Source: Eudorina sp. 2006-703-Eu-15
Taxonomy: Eukaryota > Chlorophyta > Chlorophyceae > Chlamydomonadales > Volvocaceae
Reading direction: 5' to 3'
NCBI GenBank assembly: GCA_003117195.1
Contig: BDSI01000009.1
Span: forward strand, 310,001 to 374,000
DNA: 64,000 nucleotides
Position numbers and translations under genes: made by a program. Positions 45,101-61,726 of the stretch are shown in pieces (the stretch's first letter is position 1; each line of letters begins with the position of its first letter). The notes under the pieces are model-generated. The model was not told where the DNA came from. It did not search any database and saw only the letters and a list, made by a program, of their open reading frames with translations.

Positions 45101-46660
45101 CTCCACTCCACAGTGCAATCGCGCTGTCAAGGCGGTAGACCCCCAGGCCAATCCCCGCGATGTGCATGGAGGCCGCTGTACGGTCCGCTGCCTATTCAGA
45201 CCATGGCTTCTGTTCAGGACTGACGCCATGCACCCGCCCCACTTGGGCCTGCGTGTGCCTCACCCCCACCCTGACAGGCCGGCCCACCCCGTCAAGACCA
45301 CCCGTGTGGGACGGTGACCACCCGGCTGACCACCTGAGGAGCGGCGCACCTGAAGGCGTCTGACGCGTCGTCCCAGTACTTGAAGTCCATGGCCACCTCC
45401 TCGAACATGTTTTGGTTGACCATGCGGTCCAGAGTGCCCAGGCAGTGCATCAGCGCCGGGCTCTGCAACGTCGGCACGTGCTCGTGGTGCTTGGAGGCTG
45501 CCCCGCCGTGGTGCGCCGCGGCGCCGTGCTTTTTCCCGCCGCGCGCCTTGGCCGCCTCGTCCAACCGCTGGCGCTCCAGGTCCTTTATGTACTCGTCGTA
45601 GATCTCCCACTGGGTGCACACGCCTGAGGGGGGAGGGCCGGGACAAGCGCGTGTCGGCTTTTTCATGCCCCCAACTCCGTCCGCTGACCCCGGGGGGCCG
45701 GCCTGCAGCTCGCGTTCCTGGTTCCACATCCCACGGTGCGTCCCAAGGGCTCACATCCCACGGTGCGGCTGCTGGGCTCGTGGGGCAAATACTCAGTATG
45801 CCCCAGACCTTGGGATTTAACCTGAAGGTCTAACTCGAGCGCCATCCCATGCCGGGGTGTACGGCGTCGCTGTCCGCCGGTCACGGGCACCTGCGTTCGC
45901 CATCACGTCGGGGACAGCACACCCCGCACCTGACACGGTCGCAGTCGGCGGAGGTTCTGTGAAGGTTTCGCGGTCGCGTAGGGGGTAGTTGAGCGTCTGC
46001 GCGGCGCGCTCGCTGAAGTTGAACTGGTTCCGGAGCTGCCGGGAATCGTCCGGGGGCTCCACGTCCCCGTGCTCCTTGTGCTCATGGCTCGCGCGGTCAA
46101 GATCCGCTTGAAAGCGAGCGCTGGCCTCCTGCTCCATCTTCTCCATGTCCAGCTGTCGCTTAGCTTCGTCGGAGCTCTTATGCAGGAGCCAACCGTCAGT
46201 GGCGTAGTGTACAACCGTCTGCTCCACCATCGGCTCCAACTTATAGACCTTATCCTTCATGTTGAAGCGGACGATGTTCTTTGGAGCGGCCGGATTGTTG
46301 GCGGTCAGCATTTTTGCCACCTCCTCGTTGAGGTCTGCCTCGCTGAGTTTCAGCTGGTTCTCCGGCTTAACAACCTCGCGAATTGGCTGCGACAGATGGG
46401 CACCGTGTACCGTCAGTAACCGCCAGTCAGGAACTCTTCCGGTCTCCCGGGCGTACGCACCATGGCGAATGCCTCATCGCCGGGCATAGGGGGCGGGGGT
46501 GGCACATAGTCCTGCGACTGCGTCTGCTCCACCGCCTTTTTCTTGCCCTTCCCCTGCATTGCCAGAAGGACGCCTGACGTGAGCTGAAGCTGAGACAAGC
46601 TGTGTCGCGCGGCTTGCAGACCTTTTCCAGGGACTTCTTTGTCGGGATGGGGCCCGGCAT
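42115..46660 (-). CDS. ODA9: Outer dynein arm intermediate chain 1 (IC78, DNAI1 orthologue)
   Basis: WD-repeat intermediate chain of the ciliary outer arm dynein; it helps hold the heavy chains together and bind the arm to doublet microtubules. Eight exons, 46622-46660, 46461-46553, 45930-46386, 45350-45623, 43989-44373, 43383-43577, 42769-43131 and 42115-42339, join in frame to 676 residues, close to the 683 of Chlamydomonas IC78. Recognised landmarks are the N-terminal DYVPPPPPMPGDEAFAM, MLTANNPAAPKNIVRFNMKD, NQFNFSERAAQTLNYPLRDR and TQWEIYDEYIKDLERQ. The WD part follows with VTSICWNPLYDDMFAVGYGS, HFVSISSDGNVNLWTLTKSE, YLVGTEEGAIHRCSKAYSSQ and DVAWAPYSATVFAAVTDDGR. The C-terminus has LVGDDKGAVTSLKLSPNLR. 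The first exon is only 13 codons; its ATG and donor give the shortest consistent start. Expected to be up-regulated with other flagellar genes, though no control element was identified. Confidence 0.97.
42682..42710 (+). repeat. TATC tetranucleotide microsatellite
   Basis: Seven copies in the last ODA9 intron (42340-42768), close to the donor of exon 7. Confidence 0.92.
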
Positions 46661-48154
46661 CCTCACACTATTGCTAACTTAGATGAATGATTAGTGTTTA
46701 ACAGTATGCCGCCCAGGGCCGGGCGTCAACCCTGAACTTTCATAAGGACATTCATAGGGTTGACATAGAAACAGCCAGAGATAACCGATGGAGGAAGCGT
46801 TTATCTTTTGGGTTATGGATATCTACCAAGCTAGCCCTTCCGCATTGAAAGTGCCGGCACTTCTTAGTGTCGCGTACGGCCAAGTCTTCTAACCGGTAAC
46901 TTCAGTTTTCACCCCTAACCTTGCTATACATGCATAGTGAGCTGATATCGGGTTGATAATGAAGTGGAAGTTGGTTTCTTTCTTGGGCAGAGCCTTGCAT
47001 TTTAGGTATCCACCGCAGACGTGCGACAATACGCACATGCCCAAACATTTCGTCTCCTATTGCGTCAGCCACCATGCATCCGCATGGCAGAGTCACGTTC
47101 AGTTCAGGCTCTCATTGCACGGCCGGGCGCATATTACTTGGCCCGTGGGTCGCTTTCGTAACAGTACAGCAGCGCAAGAACTGCAGCGCAAGCACTTCAA
47201 GTCATGAGAAAGTGGTGGGAAGCCAGGACGCTACTGCGAATTAGGTCATGCTGTCGGCGCACAGTAGGGATGGTGACGTAGGGTGCTTACAAGCGCTCCT
47301 GCTTTGCGCGAAGTTGTTGGAGTACCCGTCACAGTGGACTCGCACCCGCGCCGCTACACACTGCATATATGCAATAACTGCCAAGCCGTTCACGACACCA
47401 AATTCCTGAACACACGAGAAAATTAGTCCAAAACCATCTCGATGCTGCTAAGCCCCGTAACGCACACCCTGTAACCCGCCCCGGTGGCTCCGGGGCACTC
47501 AAGACTACCGTGCACAGGTTGTTAAGCCAAACATAGACCTGCCCCATTCGGAGCACCGCTTCGACATAAACCAGGACAACAAGAGCTCAGGTTATTCTGT
47601 CGAAAAAATCTGCATTCGCCCCAGCCGCTCGGGCACAAACCCATTCGGGACCCTACCGCGATGAGCGAAACAGCAACTGCACTACAGAATCACCATCCAC
47701 TTGCCACCTCTGAATCCAAGGAAACCCCTACGTGATTGCGTTGCTGACGCCGTCCCGTCTTTTTCTGTGGCCATGATCAACCCACGGCAGCGGTGCCCGC
47801 AAACCGCCTTTTAAAGGTCTCACCATGCAAGCCAGCTCGAGCGTCTTCCACAATCACTGCATCGGCCATTTCTCGGTCCTGCCGTGCAACCGTCAGTCTG
47901 CTTCATAATGCAAGCCAGCTGGAATATGCCAAACCCAAAGCATCGGTTGGGGATGTCGTGCCACTCCTTGGAACGCCCCTCTCGAAACACGCAGCCCGGG
48001 CGGCCGCCGTGACCGCACCGAGATCTTACAACCCCGCACTCTGCCCCAGGGAAGGTTGCGTCCGCCAGGCCGTCCACCTCCGGCTGCTCCACCCGCCGCC
48101 CCCTCCCACGCTCCATCACGAGCCCAGCCTGCCTGGCCCCGCCGCTACGCCACC
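46661..48154. other. Intergenic region between ODA9 and the complex I 75-kDa gene
   Basis: Both genes are on the minus strand, so it contains the ODA9 promoter and the 3' UTR of the complex I gene. Less GC-rich than the flanking genes. A direct repeat around ATGCAAGCCAGCT occurs at about 47825 and 47910. No gene seen. Confidence 0.55.
48026..48030 (-). terminator. Candidate polyadenylation signal TGTAA for NUOS1
   Basis: TGTAA on the minus strand about 125 bases after the stop codon. Confidence 0.5.
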
Positions 48155-54851
<6,697 letters not shown>

Positions 54852-55554
54852 GGTTGCAGCTTCGCTCTTGCCAATATGGAGCAAGGGTAAGAGTCACGCC
54901 CGACGTTGTAGGCCGCCTTTCACCGCCCAGGTCCTACGTCACAGGCACTAAGCCACTCAGAATCAGCCGCAACGGAAGTATTTGCTGGTGCAAGACAAAG
55001 GTGGTTCCACGTTGAGTGCCGTACATAGTACATCATAAAGCCGAATTTCCGAGCTTTAACGCGTTGGCGTTCTTATAAAAAGCAGATTGCATTCATTTGA
55101 TTATTGGAGAAGCGTCAGCGTGATTGCGTTAACACGTGCAAGGTTGCGTTCTCCCCAGGTTCTTCCACAGAAAAGCAAACAGCAGCACAAACAGCGCCAA
55201 TGTCTCCTGTTACGACGAGAAACGAGTTGAAAGGATGAAAGCCACGCATTTGCAGTAAGGTTATGCGCAGGATAGCGTCTGTGTCGGGCTGTGTTACACT
55301 CTGGCAACGCCTAGTGCCATACATGACATGTTGGCTACGTTCGACAACCTTCGTAGTTGTCCAGTAACTGTGCGATTGACCATTGACGTTTACATACCCC
55401 GGACGTATCACGACACTTCGGGTTTGCGAATATTCACTGCAGTCCCTGTCGTCGTTTCCAGTCCCCCTTTTGCGCTGGTGCCACCCACATGACTGCGATC
55501 TTATTAAACTGCTCTGCACTGAAGCTCAACAGCATCTGAGACGTAGCAAAGATG

Positions 55555-55627
55555 CATCGCGCTGCCCGGCACCGTGCACCGCGATTGGAGGTGGAGAGGA
55601 CGGTGCACGGTGCCGGGCAGCGCGATG
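55555..55627. repeat. Perfect 27-bp inverted repeat with 19-base spacer
   Basis: Arms 55555-55581 and 55601-55627 are exactly complementary and GC-rich (inner end CACCG/CGGTG). Intergenic, about 700 bases upstream of NUOS1. Confidence 0.92.
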
Positions 55628-56281
55628 GGGGCTGACCTTGCATCGGGTGCTGGTGGTGTAATGGTTTCGCGTAGCTCGGATGAACAGGTTGTGTACCGCA
55701 GCCTCACCATCTGGCCCGCGACCTGTGCCACCGCACTGGAGAAGGTGGGCAGGGCCCGGCGCAGGCCCCTGTACGGCAGCCGCCAAAAGGCAGTGGTGTC
55801 CGTCGGAACATCGCCGCCCGTGTGCTCCTGCAACGTGTTTGCATGCCACGGCGGACCCCGTGAATAGTTGTACATACATGTACATAAGACAATCAGATCG
55901 TCCATCCTGATGGATGATTGTGGCAGTGCGGGTGGTCTATTCGGGGCCTATCCGGGGCGACAGACAGGGTGGGAGCTACCTAATGTGTCACAGGCATCGA
56001 TGCCAAGCAAGCGGGCGTTCATGGCGCGCGTCGTTTCTTCTTTAATATGTATAGGTGACGGCGGTACTGGAGCATGTTCTGGGGAGACATGGTGACACGA
56101 GCCTTGCGTTTTGTTGTCACGACTGTAAATGGCATGGATGGGAACAGGCTTTCCCGGCTGACGGGTGCAACCAGAGGAGCGCTTCAGTATAGCCAATCCT
56201 CCATGTCACCAAACGAGCATAGGAACGATTGCATCAAACGCATTCAACAGGCGCCGTGAATGTATTCCGTGTCCCAAACTG

Positions 56282-56286
56282 TTACA
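56282..56286 (-). terminator. Candidate polyadenylation signal TGTAA for the Cys-rich gene
   Basis: TGTAA on the minus strand about 240 bases past the stop codon. Motif and position only. Confidence 0.4.
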
Positions 56287-56524
56287 GCTGTAGATGCACA
56301 GAAGTCTGCAGCAGGTCTGTGCCGTGGGGAAACACACAACACGAGACAACAAGCCTGAGTCCTCCAGACACTCCGCCGGCGTCGTTACTAAAAACGAAAG
56401 GACATCCATGCGCCGGAAGTCACAAGGGGTCCTTTGATACACCGCCAGACCAGCCAACATCCGCGTAGAAAAACTAGGTGTCCACTACAATCAACAGCAT
56501 GCAGTGTCTCTGACACATCACACG

Positions 56525-58746
56525 CTAAATGATTCCAATGCTCTCTTCGTCAGAAGAGCTGCATAGGTCAATCGTGGCGCTCTCATCTGGTATCGTCATG
56601 ACATCGACCGCGGCGGGGCAGCCAGCGCCGCCGCCGCTGTCCTGCTGGGCGGGTGCGGTGGATGGAGCGCCGGCCTGGGCTCCGGGCACAACACGGGCAC
56701 CAGCTGCCGCCAGAAGGGCCGCAATGTACAAGCCTGCGCCCAATGGGCCCGCAGCAGCGGTGTTAACGCTGCCGCTGAGGCCGACGCCGCCCTGCTGGGC
56801 GACAGCGGCACCGACCTGGGCTGCAGGCACCGTGCGGCCGCCAGCGGCAGCCAGAAGAGCCGCGACGTAGAGCCCTGCGCCCTGCCCGCGGCGGGACCAC
56901 CGCTGCTGCTGCCGCCGCCACCGCTGCCGCCGCCACCGCGGCCACCGCCACCGCTGCCGCCACCACCGCTGCCGCCGCCACCGCGGCCACCGCTGCCGCC
57001 GCCGCCACCACTGTCGCTCCCGCCGCACCGCTGCCGCCGCCACCGCGGCCGCCGCCGCCGCCGCCGCCACCGCTACCACCGCCGCCGCCGCTGCCACTGC
57101 CCTGCTGGGCTGTCGTGACAATACCACGGCGTGCCCGTGGTGAAAGGCTGTGCGCAGAGCCAGGCCCACCCCAGGCACAGCAGTGGCAGAGAGTCGCGGC
57201 AGTTGAGATGGGGGCGGCTGCTGGCGTTGACGGCTGTTGGCGTTGACGGCGTCCTCGGCATCCGAACCGGCTGGTGAGGGACGCTTGCGACTGGACGACC
57301 GCGACGCGGCACCTGCCGTGGGACTCACGCGTCCCGAACCGGGACCACCGCGTCCCCGGCCACGGCTGCGCGTGCGCTCTGCGACGGGGAAGATTCCCCT
57401 AAGCATCGCCAGCTGGTCGGCGGCGATGTCCGTTGGGCAGTACTCGATCACGTGCCGCACGACTTCCTCCACCCACTTGATCACGGCGCGGATGGTGCAC
57501 CTGAACTTGCAGCGACCGTTCTGCATGAAAGCACCCGGCATGAAACATTCACAAGGCCGTTTGTACATGCATGATACCCCAGAGGCATTTACAAGTCTTG
57601 TACACAAATAAGACATCACGAGTCAAGACCGTTCAACAAAGACGCTGCCTATAGTTGAGCACCCACCTGACACTGCACGCCATAGAAGCCCCTGCTGTAC
57701 ACCAGCACTCGCAGGTCGTTGCGCGCATGTGGCCTGCCGCAATCTGGATTGACACACTGGTTTGTCAAGCGGGAAAAACGGGGAACCGGGGGAAGTAAAT
57801 GAAATCGGGAACCGGACAATCCACATCACAGACACATTCCCCTGTGAGGCACCGATGATCCCTTTCACGGGGTCCACTGTAACCTTCATTCATTCACGTA
57901 TGCATGCATACAAACATATCAAACCGCTTCTAACGGCATACCTCGGTGAGGCGCAAAATCTCTCGCGCAGCGGGTACATCACCGGACTCCGCGCTGCTGA
58001 CGGTGACGGTGGCCTGAAAGGCGCTCTCGGTCATGACCTTCGGGTACTTCGCGACCAGACGCGCAACCTTCGCCGCGGCGGCCCTGGCCTCCCGACCAGC
58101 TGCGTAGCCGCGTCGCTCCCTGGCACGGGCGCAGGTGGACCGCGGAGCGTGAAGGTCTCCATCACACCCGGGAGACGGGGTTGTGCCTTCGGGCAATCTC
58201 TTGGCGTGCCGTCGGCCTGGACAGTCGACAGCATTACGACTTCTGGCCTGCGGGGTAGGGAGGAAGGGGTATTGCACAATGTGTTATTGGTTGCCAGGGG
58301 AGAACAAGACAACAGCCGAGAGGATGACCCATGGGTCGGTACCAAGGTACCAGAGTCACTAACCAAGATACCGAAGTCGTCAATACGTTGTAACCTTCGT
58401 TCATTCCTTCACATACAACTCTTGAACCGGACGAAGGGTAGAAGCACTTACCGAAATGGAGGTGTGTGAAACTCCTCGATGTACTGAACTTCGCCTGTGG
58501 ATGCAACGTGTCGGAACAACAACAAACGAGCCACCCATGTCATTATCAGCAGCTGATGCACGACAAAAGAACAAGAGACATACCTGATTCCGGTCCATGG
58601 GAATCAGCCGGTGGCGGCGCCGGCGGTAGCGGCGGGCGACCTTCATGGACGCCGGCCACAGCGCCGACTGTGCCAGGACAGAGAAGTGGATATGCAGCAC
58701 TCTTAGGTGTGACGGTCGAGTTACACACTCCAGGAACGGGTAGCAT
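56525..58746 (-). CDS. Unrecognised Cys-rich, low-complexity protein
   Basis: Secure part: exons 57942-58247 (3' half), 57667-57756 and 56525-57520 join in phase 0. They give REILRLTE, then a Cys/His block (CVNPDCGRPHARNDLRVLVY, GFYGVQCQNGRCKFRCT), then a helix IRAVIKWVEEVVRHVIEYCP. The Cys spacing suggests a zinc-binding knuckle of unknown family. A basic Arg/Ser/Gly segment with KRP follows, then a Gly/Ala/Ser trinucleotide-repeat stretch. Two copies of a ~35-residue unit start GAGLYVAALLAAAG and GAGLYIAALLAAAG. The acidic C-terminus ATIDLCSSSDEES resembles a SUMO-interacting motif. Upstream, 58452-58494 and 58584-58746 splice well and read ATG...GEVQYIEEFHTPPFR then PEVVMLSTVQADG, but this frame does not meet the downstream frame within 57942-58247. 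An unseen intron, a sequence error or decay could explain it. Nuclear role guessed only from composition. Confidence 0.6.
56880..57110 (-). repeat. GGC/GGT/AGC trinucleotide repeat tract in coding exon
   Basis: About 230 bases of imperfect triplets within the last exon of the Cys-rich gene. The frame in use gives Ala/Val then Arg/Gln/Trp runs; a neighbouring frame gives a Gly/Ser linker, which is more usual in this lineage. Confidence 0.8.
57856..57897 (+). repeat. Dispersed repeat B, copy 2
   Basis: GATCCCTTTCACGGGGTCC followed by TTCATTCATTCA, in the intron 57757-57941 of the Cys-rich gene. It matches the copy at 32353-32399. A fragment of the tail recurs at about 58391-58412. Confidence 0.7.
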
Positions 58747-61726
58747 TACCTTGCGGCACCTGCAGGCTACCGTCTGGTTCCAGTTTGGAAGCCGACATCA
58801 CTGCGCACGCTCTATCACAAAGGCAAATCCTCGATACAGAATGACGACGTATTGCCAGAGGAAGATAAGTGCATGTTTCTTCACCGGTGTGGCATCACTG
58901 AGACGTAGGCGCGCATCCGTACACTCCGAAACGCGGTGAAAAGGTGTATGCTTCGGCATTGCGGCAATCTCCCAGACAAACACAATCTACCGCAGTGGCG
59001 TAATGCCGTGGCCCGACGTGCTCGACGCCGGCTGTCTGGTGCGAGGGACAATATGGCCTCATGCTTGATGGCCGCGCGTTCTCGCAGCCGCACACTTCCG
59101 CATCTTGCGACACGCGCAACCATGGAGCATCTGAGGGATAGTGCAGCGGCGGAAACGACCAGAGCACGACAATGAATCCATATCGAAACGGCGTCCCTGA
59201 CACGTAGGCTGTTTAGCACGTAGCACCGCCAACTGAAGTGGCTCTCGACGGGCGGCCTTTCATCCAGCCGCCGCAGATCTAGAACACCTGCGGCTGAGCT
59301 AGCCCTGTGCCCACTTGCCAGGAGGTGTCGACAGACACCGGTGCTTCGGCGCGGCGCCAAGTAGGTCGTGTCCCCGCGCGCCGCGCGTCACTCCCCCCCC
59401 CCCCGCCCCTCAACCCCCCTCCCGTCGATACGTCCTGACGCGGCTCGCGGCGCGGCCCACATCATGCGCTGAGGCACGGATGTACCCCCGTGCCATCAGT
59501 TGGCCAGCGCCACGTCGTCGGCAGGCAGAGAGTGGCGCCGCATCGCTCCGCCCACGCACGCTCTGGCTCCCGCGACCGCTGATTATCCGCTTGCCTCTCT
59601 GGCTCCATGCTCCAGTTAAATACTGTGACATTGCAACTATGTCCAAGTTCCTGATTATGTACAAAGAAATCTGCCCGGCTGAACCATGACTCCTCAACAA
59701 GATATACGAAGTGTCCACGTTACATATATTAAACGCAATCTTCTCCAGTCGTAGATTAATAAGCAAAGAAAAGTTCAGCAAAAGGGGTTGTCGCGGCCAT
59801 GTAAATTTCAGGTCGCGATGTGCCGCTCAGATGAGGGCCGACGCTTTGCAGGCTTGCACATGGCCTTGTTCCATTGCTTTGGCACCTATCCCCAACTTGA
59901 ACAGACTGTTTTCCTGGTTTGCTTGGCAAGGCATTGTCGTGGAAGTCATCATACGACATTCCGCGTACGACAGAATGGACCCCTTCCGGCCGGCTTGCTG
60001 TTGAGCAGGCCTTACATGGCTGAGTCAATCTTATCAATCTGCTGTCTGGCCGCTTCATGCGATGATATGAGAACGTGGGTGGACAGCTACATAAGAGGTC
60101 CAAGCAGATATCGTTACAGGATTTCGAAACAACCCCAGATTGCACGCAAGTACAACATCTAGATGCGTAGGGATGTCTCACCCGTGACATTCTTCCTCGA
60201 GCAAAGCGTCTTGCCTAAAACAACAACAATAACCGCCGGAACCCGGCACCAGTCCACTCTCGCACGCGCGTCGTCGACACACCTCGCACAACTGAGAAAC
60301 ACACATTCTCACCTCGGCCGCGGTCACCTACGAGAGGGTTGGGGGCAGAAGGATTGTAGAGCGTCAGTGCGGGAGTAAGCCCCGTTGTGTTGGTGGATTG
60401 CATCTCCACTGGCCACATAACTGTTGCTATGGCGAGCTGCCCCGCGGCCTAAAAAAGGCACGCAGGGGTCCTGCCCTTTCGGGATGGCACTCTCTGCCCC
60501 ATCGCCCGGGGACTTTCGCCCGGTGTACTTGAACAAGGGATGCAGCGCACAGCCCAGCCGCGCTCAGGCAGCAGCTGGACTTCTGCCATAAGAGACACCG
60601 ACGTGGCCCTCCGCACTGCGCCTACCTGTTATTCCGCCAGTCTCAACCTCCGGAAGCCGCCGCCTCGATACCAAAGCCGCCACCTGCATGGCACGCGAAA
60701 TGAACAAGCCGTCAGATAGTGGTGCATGTTAAAATATCTGTCAATGAAATCGACAGTCATAAAAAGTGGATAGGTATCATCCTCGGCTTGGCATCGCGAG
60801 CTCATAGTGCTGACCGTGTAGGGGGTCGGAGTGGTGCATGATACAGATCTCAGCATCGAGCGTATGCCCGATCAGAACAGGTCTGTGAGTGTATCTTTTA
60901 TCGTCATCCCCCCGATACATCGGACAGTATGCGGCTATGAAGGTGACATCACTACCAGCGACACAGGAATTACTTACCAGCACAGGAAGATCACCAGTGG
61001 AAGGTCCCAGTCCGGAAAGTCTGATAACACAATGGCGGCATTGGAATTTATTGTCGGCGGCTGTAACCATCCCTGGATGTACAACCGAATTTGGGAAATT
61101 TCCTTTTCGTTTCTGCCCAGGATTTCATGTGCGAGTGCCCACCGCATTTAAATTTTTACTTGTGTTTACTTGTCTTGCTTAGCTGCATCGCCTGGAGCAA
61201 ACTTCGGAACCGGCTGTCTGTTCGCTGTCACTGACTCACAGTCACTGATCATGCATATCAAGATTTACAATTACCTATTTCATGCATTTAAGCCCGAAAT
61301 ATTACAAATTTGTTGACAGGACGCACTGGTCACACACGCACAGCCACGGTTGTTGCGAAAGGAAAGGACACACTTTGGCCCAGCCTTTCCTCCATCTTCC
61401 GTCACCATTACGGCGCGTGCTGTGTCTTTGTTGCATGGACGTCTTTGGAGGACATCTTACAACAATACCCCCCAGCTTTGCGTGCAACCGCACACGCGAC
61501 CGGACCGCTGCTAGCAAAAGCTCTTCGCAGAGCCCAAACCACGATATGCACCATGTGCGTAAGCCGCAACGAAAGATGACGATGCTGACTATGGGGTGTA
61601 GCGGTGGTGGTGATCGCGACAACGCTGCAATTGTAAACGGCCAGGGCAACCGTCCCCTGGGTCGTCACGTCAAGGCCCATCAAGCCAAGTCGCCCCACGG
61701 CCTGACCGCCGGGAGGCGTGGGGCGC
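58747..61726. other. Intergenic region, nothing recognised
   Basis: Three kilobases between two minus-strand genes. The right end should be the 3' UTR of the LRR gene, with TGTAA on the minus strand at 61302-61306 and 61264-61268. A C run is at about 59394-59404. Further 5' exons of the Cys-rich gene could reach the left part; a GCGCAG acceptor is at about 58803. No other coding signal seen. Confidence 0.5.

Larger units (their letters stand above)
54852..56524. promoter_or_regulatory. Intergenic region upstream of NUOS1
   Basis: Contains the NUOS1 promoter and, at its right end, the 3' UTR of the Cys-rich gene (candidate TGTAA on the minus strand at 56282-56286, about 240 bases after its stop). 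A perfect 27-bp inverted repeat lies at 55555-55627. No gene recognised. Confidence 0.55.
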
